Origin: Pseudomonas putida | Lineage (GTDB): Bacteria > Pseudomonadota > Gammaproteobacteria > Pseudomonadales > Pseudomonadaceae | Assembly: GCA_029953615.1 (NCBI GenBank) | Contig: CP124529.1 | Span: 5,544,494-5,608,493 of the forward strand | Direction: 5' to 3' | DNA length: 64,000 bases | In this document: one piece after another, positions 1-9,102 of the stretch | Numbering within the stretch: the stretch's first letter is position 1 | Layout of the letters: every line of letters begins with the position of its first letter | The notes under the pieces: model-generated | Seen by the model: the letters and a program-made list of their open reading frames with translations, nothing else | Told to the model about the DNA's origin: nothing | Databases searched by the model: none | Program-made: the position numbers and the translations under genes

Positions 1-614
1 GGCGCAAGTATCGCTATTACCGGCGCTTCCAACCGGGTGCCACGGACGGATTCTCCCGCTACGTATTTGCCATGATCGGTCTGGATGACGCGGCGTTGCG
101 CGGGGCGACTCCCCTGCCCTGGAGCCGGTTGCTGAGCTTCGTGGGAATGATCGCCAGCCGCAGCCGATCACCGGGCATGGTGGCTGGCATGATCGCGCAC
201 TGCTTCGACCTTCAGGACGTGACGATCCGCGAGTTCGAGAAACGCGTCGTGCGGATACCGCAGTCTCAGCGCAATGGCTTGGGTTTGCGCAATTGCACGC
301 TCAACGACAACTTCCTGGTGGGCGGCAGCACCGAGTCACGCAGCAGCAAGTTCACTATCGTGATCGCAGGGCTGGACCAACAGCAGTTTCGCGAATTCCT
401 GCCCAGCGGTGAAAACTACCACCGCCTGGCCCGGCTGGTGGAGTTTCTGCTTCGCGATGTCGGGGCGTACGACCTGGAATTGCGCATGCGTGCCGAAGAG
501 GCGCCGCCTTTCAGCCTCCGGGCCGAGCATGGCACTCACCTGGGTTGGACCAGCTTCATAGCTGACCACAAAGACTCCACTCCCCCCCCTGTTCGCATCA
601 TGGTACGCGCATGA
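1..614 (+). CDS. tssG: TssG, T6SS baseplate subunit (5' end missing)
   Basis: This is the C-terminal part of TssG (ImpH/VasB family), a baseplate wedge protein that works with TssF, TssE and TssK. The reading frame is open from base 3, before the first ATG at 72, and encodes a YRYYRRFQPG-like stretch upstream of it, so the gene continues off the left edge. The visible part has the family's segments around SFVGMIASRSRSP, the NDNFLVGGS region and the LVEFLLRDVGAYDLEL region. It overlaps the next gene by 4 bases (ATGA), which suggests translational coupling. The name is secure from sequence pattern and context. Its usual partner tssF is not directly next to it inside the window but lies about 6.7 kb downstream. 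Confidence 0.88.
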   Translation, partial: RKYRYYRRFQPGATDGFSRYVFAMIGLDDAALRGATPLPWSRLLSFVGMIASRSRSPGMVAGMIAHCFDLQDVTIREFEKRVVRIPQSQRNGLGLRNCTLNDNFLVGGSTESRSSKFTIVIAGLDQQQFREFLPSGENYHRLARLVEFLLRDVGAYDLELRMRAEEAPPFSLRAEHGTHLGWTSFIADHKDSTPPPVRIMVRA

Positions 615-1189
615 GTTCACATGTTCTCTCCCCCAACCTGACCCTGGCCGTCCTCAACCCACAAACCCTGTTGCATGGCAGCGAGCCACAGCACCGCTTC
701 GATACAGCAGGTGGCACCCTCGGCACGCAAGCGACCTGGCGGCTGCATGATCGCAAGGCACGCATCCTGCCGGTGCACTGCGAAATCCGCTGGCATGAAG
801 GCCATTTCTGCCTCATTAACCACAGCAGCATGAGCTTCATGAACGGCAGTGACACCGCTCTACTAGCTGGCACGCCCATCCGCCTCAGGCACAACGACAG
901 GCTGCAAATCGGCGACTACCAGATTGCCATTCGCTTGGGCAATGAGAACGAGGTAGAAGAACGGCCGGAACTTCATTCTGCCAACAATCCACTTTCAGCC
1001 ATGCAGGCCACACAGCGCCTGTGTCCACTGCAGGTCCTCGGCGAACCGGCTACCGATACATTGAGTCTGTTCCGCCCCTCAGAGCCCGTTCATACAGATG
1101 AGCTTGATCCCCAGGCGTATCTGGACCGGGTCGCGCAATCCCGCATTGACCCCACAATCGCCGAGATCTTCGGCGGGGAGATGCGATGA
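611..1189 (+). CDS. tagH: FHA-domain T6SS accessory protein (TagH/ImpI-like), short
   Basis: A 192-residue protein with an N-terminal forkhead-associated fold (about residues 10-115). It shows the FHA pattern of a CEIRW strand, an NHSSMSFMNG turn and a hydrophobic LRHNDRLQIGDYQI strand. FHA proteins in T6SS clusters bind phosphothreonine or scaffold assembly. The family usually has a long variable C-terminal half; here only about 75 residues follow the FHA domain, so this is a short version. The start overlaps tssG (ATGA) and the stop overlaps tssJ, so the four + strand genes form one tight operon. The family call is firm, but whether phosphorylation is involved cannot be seen. Confidence 0.75.
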   Translation: MSSHVLSPNLTLAVLNPQTLLHGSEPQHRFDTAGGTLGTQATWRLHDRKARILPVHCEIRWHEGHFCLINHSSMSFMNGSDTALLAGTPIRLRHNDRLQIGDYQIAIRLGNENEVEERPELHSANNPLSAMQATQRLCPLQVLGEPATDTLSLFRPSEPVHTDELDPQAYLDRVAQSRIDPTIAEIFGGEMR

Positions 1190-1935
1190 ACAAGCGCATC
1201 GGCCTGGCTCTGGCCTGCTTGGCACTCAGCGGCTGTACCTCGATCAGCAAGGCGTACCAGTTGATCAAGGACCCGACACTCCCTGTCGGCGGGCCCAACA
1301 ATGACATCAGCCATGTGGGGCTCAGTCTGTATGCGGCTGATCCACCTGTTGTTGCCCGCTCAGCTCACGCAACCCTGGAGGAGCCTGCTCCGCCGCCTGA
1401 CCAATCGGCGAGGCTGGCAGTGACCCTCAGTGCCACAGATGCTGTTGGGTTGACCGACAAGATGGGGGCGCTGGCTGAACAACTGCACCAGAACTACCCC
1501 GCCTCACCCAGTGCGCCTGCCCAGCTGGCCAATTACACAGCAGCGCAATCCGAGACGCCAGAACCCGCCAGCCAAGCGCAGCGACAAGCACCTTCCTCCA
1601 TCGCGTTCAAAGTGCTTCAACTCAGGGACGACTCCCTGTTGCTGGACGCCACGTATGAGCAATTGGAAGAAGATCTGGACAAAGCACTGGGCAGCACCCT
1701 GATCAGCGTTGACGACTTCCGGTTGATGCCGGGCCATTTCAAGTTCATTGAGCATGAAGAGATGAACGAGCGGACGCGTTACATCGCTGTCGTGGCGAGC
1801 CTGGATGACCCACAGGGCAAGTGGAAGGATTCCATACGCATCAAGCCCCGCGGCTACAGCCACACCGTGCACGTCCACTTCGAGAACAACGGCGTCGAAC
1901 TGCGTCAGGACAGCGAACTTCTCCGCAACCCGTAA
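1186..1935 (+). CDS. tssJ: TssJ, T6SS outer-membrane lipoprotein
   Basis: TssJ anchors the TssJLM membrane complex to the outer membrane. The protein starts with a lipoprotein signal peptide ending in an LSGC lipobox (Cys at about residue 17). The C-terminal half carries the TssJ beta-sandwich signature: LQLRDDSLL, then a DDFRLMPGHF strand, then TRYIAVVASLDDP. At 249 residues it is longer than the usual 150-180. The extra length is a Pro/Gln/Ala-rich segment (about residues 50-135) between the acylated Cys region and the conserved core, which may be a longer tether. It overlaps the FHA gene and is followed 26 bases later by tssK. Confidence 0.82.
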   Translation: MNKRIGLALACLALSGCTSISKAYQLIKDPTLPVGGPNNDISHVGLSLYAADPPVVARSAHATLEEPAPPPDQSARLAVTLSATDAVGLTDKMGALAEQLHQNYPASPSAPAQLANYTAAQSETPEPASQAQRQAPSSIAFKVLQLRDDSLLLDATYEQLEEDLDKALGSTLISVDDFRLMPGHFKFIEHEEMNERTRYIAVVASLDDPQGKWKDSIRIKPRGYSHTVHVHFENNGVELRQDSELLRNP

Positions 1936-1961
1936 AGCCCTATTGAAAGAAGGAATACCCG

Positions 1962-3299
1962 ATGACTTCACGTAACGCTGTACTGTGGAAAGAAGGCGTG
2001 TTCGTCAAACCCCAGCACTTCCAGCAGATGGCCTTCGCCGCCGAATCGGCACTGCAACAACGCGTGTCCAGTTTGAACGATGCCTTCTATGGGTTCAGCG
2101 AACTGGAGTTGAATGCGGAGTACCTGAGCTTCGGCAAGGTGGCCATCGTCCGCGCTCGTGGCGTGATGCCCGATGGCACGGTCTTCGACATCCCCGGTGA
2201 CATGCCACCGCCCGCGCCACTGGAAATTCCCCAAGGCACTGCCAATAAAAAGGTGTACCTGACACTTCCCTTGCATGCTCCAGGCGCCCCTGCAGTACGC
2301 TGGCCCGACAGCGAGGATGTGAACGGCCGCTTCATCGCCAAAGGTGTTCCCGTCATGGACAACCACGGCGGCAGCGGCGATTCGATGATCCTGGATGTCG
2401 CCATTCCTAACCTGCAGCTCAAGCTTCAGGATGACGACAACAGCGCCTACAGCTGCCTTGCAACGGCCAAGGTCCTGGACAAGCGCGCCGACGGCAGCCT
2501 GTTGCTCGATCAGCACTTTTACCCCACCAGCGTTTCCCTCAAGGGCGCCCCTGCCCTGCACCGGTTCCTTGAGGAAACCACGGGGCTCATCCGAGAACGC
2601 GCACGCAACCTCGCCGAACGGATCTGCTCACCCGGCCAGTCCGGCATCGCCGATGTCACCGATTTCGCCCTGTTGCAGGTACTGAACCGCCTACACCCTT
2701 ACTTCCATCACCTGGCGCGTCGCCGCAACGTGCACCCCGAGCAGCTGCATATCGCCCTGGGCCAGGCCTGCGGTGAACTGGTGACGTTCACCGATGACGG
2801 TCGGTTGCCCATGGACTACCCCGCCTACCAGCATGACAACCTCTCAGAGTCCTTCCATGTGCTGGAGGAAACCCTGCGCCGATCACTGAGCACGGTCCTG
2901 CAGCCTCGGGCCGTTTCCCTGCCGATCCAGGAGAGAAAGTACGGTGAACTGACAGCCGTTCTGCATGAGCGCAAGCTGCTGGAGGATGCGACGTTCATTC
3001 TTGCCGTGCGTGCCGACTTGCCCGGCGACGATCTGCGCAAGCGGTTCCAGCAGCAGGGCAAGGTCGCCCCGCTTGAGAAGCTGCACCACTTCATCCAACT
3101 GCAAATGCCGGGTTTACCGTTGATCCCTCAGCTGGTAACGCCCCGCTATCTGCCTCATCACTCCGGCTTCGTGTACTTCGAGCTGGATCGACAGCACGAA
3201 ACCTGGCAGCAGTTCAAGGATGCGAGTGGCTTTGGCTTCCACATCGCGGGGGAGTTCCCGAACCTTGAAATGCAGCTCTGGGCGATCAGGCCAGACTGA
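1962..3299 (+). CDS. tssK: TssK, T6SS baseplate-membrane complex adaptor
   Basis: TssK (445 residues, normal family length) links the TssEFG baseplate to the cytoplasmic side of TssL/TssM. The N-terminus has the conserved VLWKEGVFVKPQHFQQ pattern typical of the family. The middle has the FLEETTGLIRERARNLAERI helix, and the C-terminal receptor-like domain ends near NLEMQLWAIRPD. It is the last gene of the tssG-FHA-tssJ-tssK run and is followed by a hairpin terminator at about 3322-3354. A GAAAGAAGGA ribosome binding site precedes the ATG. Confidence 0.92.
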   Translation: MTSRNAVLWKEGVFVKPQHFQQMAFAAESALQQRVSSLNDAFYGFSELELNAEYLSFGKVAIVRARGVMPDGTVFDIPGDMPPPAPLEIPQGTANKKVYLTLPLHAPGAPAVRWPDSEDVNGRFIAKGVPVMDNHGGSGDSMILDVAIPNLQLKLQDDDNSAYSCLATAKVLDKRADGSLLLDQHFYPTSVSLKGAPALHRFLEETTGLIRERARNLAERICSPGQSGIADVTDFALLQVLNRLHPYFHHLARRRNVHPEQLHIALGQACGELVTFTDDGRLPMDYPAYQHDNLSESFHVLEETLRRSLSTVLQPRAVSLPIQERKYGELTAVLHERKLLEDATFILAVRADLPGDDLRKRFQQQGKVAPLEKLHHFIQLQMPGLPLIPQLVTPRYLPHHSGFVYFELDRQHETWQQFKDASGFGFHIAGEFPNLEMQLWAIRPD

Positions 3300-3321
3300 A
3301 CCGCTGGTGCAGCTGAAGAAG

Positions 3322-3354
3322 AATCCCGATCCACTCCAGGCATCGGGATTTTTC
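3322..3354. terminator. Bidirectional terminator between tssK and tssM
   Basis: AATCCCGAT and ATCGGGATT arms surround an 11-base loop and are followed by TTTTCATTTT on the + strand; the opposite strand gives a TTCTTCTTC tail. It sits between the convergent ends of tssK and tssM, so it probably serves both. Confidence 0.75.
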
Positions 3355-3368
3355 ATTTTGGGTCTATG

Positions 3369-6300
3369 TCAGCGCTCTGCCGCACCGTCGCGCAACAACC
3401 GCTGCGGCAACGCGAACCCTGCAAACAACTGGCGAGTGAAGGGGTTGTTCGCGCCGGTGGCGTGGAACTTGTAACGCCCAGTCTCACCAGCAATCCTGAA
3501 GCTTAGATCGACGCTGGTAGGCGTGCGAGCGTTCAAGCCACCTCGACTGAGCAGGCGGTAGAACGACCACGGCCCCTGATAGCCCAGGCTGACCGTCGTA
3601 CCCGCTGCCTGTACCAAGGTGACGCGGCTATGCCCACTCTCCCCGCCAGGGCCTGGCCAGATCATGCCAATCGGGTCTTTACTCTTGTCCGCAAATGCCT
3701 GCAGTTGACCATCCACACCAAAGACGCTGCCGCGCAACCCGCTGCTGATGGCTACCGGCTCCAGGCCAAAACTCACGTTCAATTCACCGCGGTTGTCGAA
3801 GAACGCGTTGCGAATCGATTCCGCCTGCTTCATTTGCTCCATCACCTCAGGCCGCACCAGATAGCCGTCATCGGCGCTGGAATAGAGCGCATTGAGGTTG
3901 TCTTTCAAAAACACTGTGAGGTACTGATCCTCAAAGCGCTTGAGCTGCCCCTGCGGGCCAAAAAACGCCTCGAAGTCCTTGAGCGAAACATCCGGCCCGG
4001 CCGGATCGATGGGGTAGCGTGAAGCCAGGCGCTCCTGGTAGACGCTGTACACCTCCGCCTCCCAGCGCTGCTCCAGCTCGCGCAGCGCCATGACCATCAA
4101 CACCTGAGATGTCTGGTGCGCCAATTGTCGAACATGCCGGTTCAGCGGTTCCGGCAAGCCAGTGGCAACGCGCTGCAGGTTACGGATGGGATCAGGCTCT
4201 TTCTCCGAGAACCGACTCAGCGCCACCGCCAGGGCGGCCTTGCCCTGATTCGGGTTGTCCTGCACCGCTTTCACATAGTCGTACACGGCACTGACGGCTT
4301 GCAGGGTTTCGTCATAGTAGGACGGCTTGTCACCCTGCACATCGAGCATCCCCGAAAGCCCGGCAAACGACCGATAGATCCCCATGGCCTGTAGGCGGCC
4401 TGGTTGAGTGCTTTGTGGCTGCTTCTCGCTGTCCGCAGGCTCAGCGTAGATCAGCGTGTTGCCGCGCACCGTTTCCAACAATCGCCGCATGGGCGCTGCC
4501 GGGCCGGTAACCTGCTCCAGGACACTCAACGCATGGGTCATGTCGGTAAATTCTGTAACCGAAAACTGGTTCAGCACCCGCCGCCAACTGTCGATGTAAT
4601 CGGCGCTGTACAAGGCGCGCAAGCGCTCCGTCAGGGCCTGGCGGTCCGCCTCGGAATAGTCCAGGGTGCGCCGCTCGCCCAGCACCCATTGGTCGATCAG
4701 GGCGAGGTCGGCCACGTTCTGGCTATGCTGGTCGAAGTAATCCCGGAAGCCCCGCGCGGTGAGCAGGGGCGGCAGCGACAGGCTGCCATCGACGGCCGCC
4801 TGATGGTTGCGCTCAGTCAACGGCACATAGACGATGTCGAAGGCCGGTCCGATTTCGTTGCGCAGGTCGAGTTCGCCGTGCAATTGCTCCTGGGCCTGCT
4901 GCCTCAAACTGATGTACACACGCTGGGCCAGGGGCAGTTTGCGCAGTTGCTGTTGTGCCTCAGCTACTACGCGCTGGTAGTTCGGCAGCTCGACATCAGC
5001 GTAAGCGAGGCCGTACTGCAGATGACGCATCAGCGCGGCCTGCAACTGGCCTTGATTCGGAAACGCCTTTTGCCATTCACGGGCCATCCACTGTTCAACC
5101 AGCTCCGGTCGGCGATTGTCGCGATCCTCGATCATGCGGTAGACGCGCAGGGCGGCCAGCTGTTCGTCACTACCGGGTGCCGCCCGCTGGATGGTCGCCG
5201 CCACTCCGCCCGCAATCGCTGGCAGAAAGCGCCGGGCCAATGCATTCAGGTAAGCCTGGTCCACCTGGGGGCCGATGGCTTTGCCCTGGTACAAGCCCAT
5301 GTCCGTGAAGACGGTCCAGCCTGAGCGATAGTCACCGTACAGGCTCACCGCATCGCGGATCTCATCCAGCGGTGCCAGCAGGCTGCGCCCGGTCAGGTCA
5401 CCTTTGCCGTCGGCGCGGGTGTTGGTGAACGCCTGGCTTTTCTCCAGCACCTGCTCGGCCTTGTCACGGTTGACGCTGTAGAAGTACAGCCAACCACCGG
5501 CTATGGCCAACCCGCACACGCTCGCAGCAATGGCGCCGCCTCTCAACAACCGGGCCTTGTGCTCGACCACCCGTTGGTTGTCGCCGGCCAGGCCAGCCTC
5601 GGGATAGATCACACGTTGCAACAGCTGCTGAGCGAAATAGACCACCGAGGTGCCTTGTGGCTTGGTTGACAGCGCCGGTGGGTTGAAGGCGAAAGCACGA
5701 GCGGAGGCATCCGCGAGCAGGTTACGTACCTCGCCGCGTTGGTAGACCGAGGAAAAGTACAGCCCTCGCACCAGCGCAGGCGTGGTGTATCGATTGCTGC
5801 TCAACACGTCGCCCAGGAAACTCAGCAACATCTTGCGGACACCACTCAGCTCCCTGAGCAGCGAGTAGGCACGTTTGCGCGCCGCTGGAGGCATCGCACC
5901 ACTGGCGGATTCCAGCGTATCCTCAAGCTGCTCGATGAAGTGCTGGTAGGCCTCGCCCAGCTCCTCCAGCCAGCTGTCGAAATCCTTCACCGACGCCAGC
6001 GTAAAGGTGAAGCCCTGCACCTCTTCGCGCTCGCGTGCAGGCAGCTTGGCAAACAGTTCCTCAAAGCCGTCCAGCAGGTCGAACTTGCTCATCACCACGT
6101 ACAACGGCAGGCGCGTGCCTAACTCGCCACCCAGTTCCGTGAGGCGTGCGCGCAGCACGAAGGCCAGGTGACGCCGCTCTTTTTCGGTTTGCGCGGACAG
6201 CTTGGTCATGTCCACCAGCAGAACCACGCCATTGAGCGGCCGACGACTGCGATTCTGCGCCAACCAACCGATCATGTGCCGCCACAGGCGGCGCTCGATA

Positions 6301-7058
6301 CCTGCCGGCAGCCCTGGCCGATCGGCCGGCTTGAGCTCGACGGGGGCAGCTGCCTCTGCAGGTACAGGCGCATCGTTCTGACCGTCTGCAAGCGTTGCCG
6401 GAGGCGGCAGCGGATCGGGAACCGGCACGGGCCGCTCCGGTTGGCTGATGAACTCGCCGGGCGGATCGATCAGCACCGCATCGTCCCCCACCCACCAGTC
6501 AATATCGAACAGCAGGTCTGGATCGGTGCTGGCCCGTTGCGTCGAACTGCGCTCGGTGCGAGCCAAGGCAAAGCGCTGGTCCGAGCGACTGACAAAGCTC
6601 GATTTGCCCGCATTCTCTTCGCCCAGGATCAGGTACCACGGCACATCGTAGCGATGCCTGCGGCTGCCTTGGCTGTCGCGCAGGCGAGTCAGGCTGCCAT
6701 CGAGGGCGCGCTGCTGGGCCTGCAGGTACACCAGGCCGGGGTCCTCCACCTCACGCTGCTGTCGTTGCTGCTCTTGCACGATCAAGCGATTGCGACGGTG
6801 CACCCACGCGCTCCACACCAGCAGCGGTAACACCACAAGCAGCACGGTGACGGTAATACGCATGGGCTGCTCGGCCAATGGCTGCTGGTCACGCCACTGC
6901 CACTGCGGCCCCCACCACCATACCCCGATCACGGCAGCTGCCACGCAGAGCACTGTGGCGATAACAACTACGGGCATCGCCTGACGCTGCAACAACGATA
7001 AACCACGCAGCAGACTGTCCTTCTTCACTTTCATAGCGGCAAACCTTACCGACTGCAC
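3369..7058 (-). CDS. tssM: TssM, T6SS inner-membrane complex protein
   Basis: TssM (IcmF/VasK, 1229 residues) forms the trans-envelope channel with TssL and TssJ. Two membrane helices lie at about residues 28-49 and 67-87. A cytoplasmic nucleotide-binding-like domain has a P-loop GEENAGKSS (G146 to S153), and a third membrane helix lies near 505-525 (VCGLAIAGGWLYFY). A long periplasmic part follows. The P-loop is intact, so this is a TssM of the type that keeps a Walker A motif. The gene is inverted relative to its neighbours, convergent with tssK and divergent from tssF. The start at 7058 could instead be the Met nine codons in (7034). Confidence 0.93.
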   Translation of the reverse strand: MQSVRFAAMKVKKDSLLRGLSLLQRQAMPVVVIATVLCVAAAVIGVWWWGPQWQWRDQQPLAEQPMRITVTVLLVVLPLLVWSAWVHRRNRLIVQEQQRQQREVEDPGLVYLQAQQRALDGSLTRLRDSQGSRRHRYDVPWYLILGEENAGKSSFVSRSDQRFALARTERSSTQRASTDPDLLFDIDWWVGDDAVLIDPPGEFISQPERPVPVPDPLPPPATLADGQNDAPVPAEAAAPVELKPADRPGLPAGIERRLWRHMIGWLAQNRSRRPLNGVVLLVDMTKLSAQTEKERRHLAFVLRARLTELGGELGTRLPLYVVMSKFDLLDGFEELFAKLPAREREEVQGFTFTLASVKDFDSWLEELGEAYQHFIEQLEDTLESASGAMPPAARKRAYSLLRELSGVRKMLLSFLGDVLSSNRYTTPALVRGLYFSSVYQRGEVRNLLADASARAFAFNPPALSTKPQGTSVVYFAQQLLQRVIYPEAGLAGDNQRVVEHKARLLRGGAIAASVCGLAIAGGWLYFYSVNRDKAEQVLEKSQAFTNTRADGKGDLTGRSLLAPLDEIRDAVSLYGDYRSGWTVFTDMGLYQGKAIGPQVDQAYLNALARRFLPAIAGGVAATIQRAAPGSDEQLAALRVYRMIEDRDNRRPELVEQWMAREWQKAFPNQGQLQAALMRHLQYGLAYADVELPNYQRVVAEAQQQLRKLPLAQRVYISLRQQAQEQLHGELDLRNEIGPAFDIVYVPLTERNHQAAVDGSLSLPPLLTARGFRDYFDQHSQNVADLALIDQWVLGERRTLDYSEADRQALTERLRALYSADYIDSWRRVLNQFSVTEFTDMTHALSVLEQVTGPAAPMRRLLETVRGNTLIYAEPADSEKQPQSTQPGRLQAMGIYRSFAGLSGMLDVQGDKPSYYDETLQAVSAVYDYVKAVQDNPNQGKAALAVALSRFSEKEPDPIRNLQRVATGLPEPLNRHVRQLAHQTSQVLMVMALRELEQRWEAEVYSVYQERLASRYPIDPAGPDVSLKDFEAFFGPQGQLKRFEDQYLTVFLKDNLNALYSSADDGYLVRPEVMEQMKQAESIRNAFFDNRGELNVSFGLEPVAISSGLRGSVFGVDGQLQAFADKSKDPIGMIWPGPGGESGHSRVTLVQAAGTTVSLGYQGPWSFYRLLSRGGLNARTPTSVDLSFRIAGETGRYKFHATGANNPFTRQLFAGFALPQRLLRDGAAER

Positions 7059-7326
7059 TTTCGATGAATTGACGCACGCTCAAGGCACGAACCGCAAAAG
7101 ACAGTAACAGCACCCGAAATTACTTATCAACTCCTACCACTATGAAATAAGCACTAACACTTTTCTTGAAGACGCCGCACGACAATTTGCAATAAAGAAT
7201 TAATAGCCAAACACCACCAGGGCATTTAAACCGCGAACTTCGTGGGAAATTTCCTACAAGCCACCCCGATCAATTTTTATTGCACCGGGCTCAACCTCCA
7301 TAAATAGAGCGCTCGAAACAATAAAC
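7059..7326. promoter_or_regulatory. AT-rich divergent promoter region between tssM and tssF
   Basis: This 268-base gap is clearly more AT-rich than its surroundings and must contain the promoters of tssM (leftward) and tssF (rightward). A perfect 10-bp palindrome GGAAATTTCC lies at 7245-7254, followed by TAC; a related GCGAAACTTCCTAC element lies upstream of vgrG at 10003-10016. No convincing sigma-70 or sigma-54 element can be assigned by eye. There is no gene in the gap. Confidence 0.45.
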
Positions 7327-9090
7327 ATGAAGTTTAAAGATTGGTTCATGCAGGAGCTGCAGACCCTCCGGGAGCTGGGTGACGACTTTGTCGAAGACGA
7401 GCCGCGCCTGGCGCCTTTCTTGGGGCGCACCGCTTCGGACCCGCAAAGTGAGCACGTGTTGGAACACTTCGCCTTCCTGACCGCTCGCCTGGTCATGAAA
7501 CTTGAAGACCATCTGCCCGAGCTGACACACCCCTTGCTGCAACTGCTCTACCCCAATGTGCTGCGGCCGCTGCCGAGCATGACGGTGATGCAGTTCCAGC
7601 CAGTCGACCATGCGCTGAGCGAAACCCAGGTGCTGGCCAAAGGCACACCGGTGTTCTCCCGGCCGGTTGAAGGTGTGAGCTGCGAATTTCGCACGTGTGC
7701 GGAGCTGGCCATCGCACCGCTGGAGATCCGCCGCATCACAATGCAGCCCAGTGCCGACGCCCCTGTGGTGCGCATCGACCTGGGCGCTCTGTCCGAACAG
7801 CCACTGCGGCGCATGAAGTGCGACCACTTGCAGTTCCATCTTGCTGGTGGCGACCGCAACGCACTGAACCTCTATCAGTGGTTGGCGCAGCATCTGGACA
7901 AGCTCTATCTGCACATCGGCCAGCAACGCTTTGCGCTGCCGCCTTCGGTGACCTTCGTCGGTTTCGAGGTCGATGAAGCCCTGCTGCCAAGCGCAGGCGA
8001 GCAGATGGACGGCTACCGCATCCTGCACGAGTTCTTTTGCTTTCCCGAGCGCTTCCATGGCTTTCGCATCGAGGGGCTGGGGGCCTACTGGCCGGATGAA
8101 GCTGCCGAACAAATCCAGTTGGAGTTGCGCTTCAACGCCCCCTTTCCGACTGACATCCTGATTGATCCGACGACGGTCCTGCTCAACTGCATCCCCGCCA
8201 TCAACCTGTTCACCTGCCCAGCCAAGCCTATCCCGCTGAATGCAGAGGCAATCCGTGACCGCATACGCGTGGGCCGCCAAGGCAGCGATAAGGATGAGAT
8301 CTTCAGCGTCGATCGTGTCAGCAGCCAACGCCAGAGATCCAAGGACCACGTACAGGAGTTCACGCTTTTCGAATCACTGCACCGCAATTTCCCACTGGGT
8401 GAGCGAGTACCCACCCGCTACTACCAGCTGGATATCGAGCAGGAACCGGTCAACGACACGGTGCAACACAAGATCCGCCTGGTGCATCACAACCTTGAAC
8501 CCTATCTGGGCGAACAGGAAGAACTGAGCATCGACCTGACCTGCAGCAACGGCGCTCTGGCGCAGCAGCTCAAGGTGGGCGAGATCGACCTGACGACCCA
8601 GGACACGCCGTCGTTCGTCACCTATCGCAACCTGGCCCCGCCCACTCGCAGCTATCCGCCGATGCTGCAAAGCGGCGGTCAGGGCGAGCGCCACTGGGCG
8701 CTGATTTCCAACCTGGCCCTGAACAACCTGTCGCTGACCTCCCCGGCCGCGCTCGCTTCAGTCCTGCGGGTGTATGACTTTGTCGGCGCCCACGACCTGC
8801 CACAGGCGCGCAGGACCGCCCAGCGCCTGGGCGCCATCAAGGAAGTCCACAGCGAGCCCTATGACTGGCTGATCAAGGGCCTGCCCGTGCGCGGCATGCG
8901 CACCACCCTGCATATCGACCCTGACGGTTTCGAGTGCTGGGGCGAAGTGCAGCTGTTCGGCAACGTGCTGTCCCACTTCATGGCGTCGTATGCCAGCAGC
9001 AATTCCTTTCATCAGTTGCAGATCGTCAATACCGCCAACTCAACCCGCCAGCTATGGCCCGCCCGGACCGGGCGGCAACCGGTAATGTGA
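7327..9090 (+). CDS. tssF: TssF, T6SS baseplate subunit
   Basis: TssF (ImpG/VasA, 587 residues) is the large baseplate wedge protein that makes a TssF2-TssG heterotrimer. The N-terminus shows the family pattern: a QELQTLRELGDDF helix, LGRTASDPQSEHVLEHFAFLTARL, and the HPLLQLLYPNVLRPLPSM segment. The C-terminus has the typical LFGNVLSHFMASYASSNSFHQL region. It is followed 12 bases later by tssL. Having tssF downstream of an inverted tssM, and apart from tssG, is an uncommon order. Confidence 0.9.
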   Translation: MKFKDWFMQELQTLRELGDDFVEDEPRLAPFLGRTASDPQSEHVLEHFAFLTARLVMKLEDHLPELTHPLLQLLYPNVLRPLPSMTVMQFQPVDHALSETQVLAKGTPVFSRPVEGVSCEFRTCAELAIAPLEIRRITMQPSADAPVVRIDLGALSEQPLRRMKCDHLQFHLAGGDRNALNLYQWLAQHLDKLYLHIGQQRFALPPSVTFVGFEVDEALLPSAGEQMDGYRILHEFFCFPERFHGFRIEGLGAYWPDEAAEQIQLELRFNAPFPTDILIDPTTVLLNCIPAINLFTCPAKPIPLNAEAIRDRIRVGRQGSDKDEIFSVDRVSSQRQRSKDHVQEFTLFESLHRNFPLGERVPTRYYQLDIEQEPVNDTVQHKIRLVHHNLEPYLGEQEELSIDLTCSNGALAQQLKVGEIDLTTQDTPSFVTYRNLAPPTRSYPPMLQSGGQGERHWALISNLALNNLSLTSPAALASVLRVYDFVGAHDLPQARRTAQRLGAIKEVHSEPYDWLIKGLPVRGMRTTLHIDPDGFECWGEVQLFGNVLSHFMASYASSNSFHQLQIVNTANSTRQLWPARTGRQPVM

Positions 9091-9102
9091 CCAGGAGGTC
9101 CC

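Noticed and set aside
7059-7326. Short open frames in the AT-rich gap
   Set aside because: Those frames are extensions or shadows of tssM and tssF without ribosome sites; the gap is regulatory.
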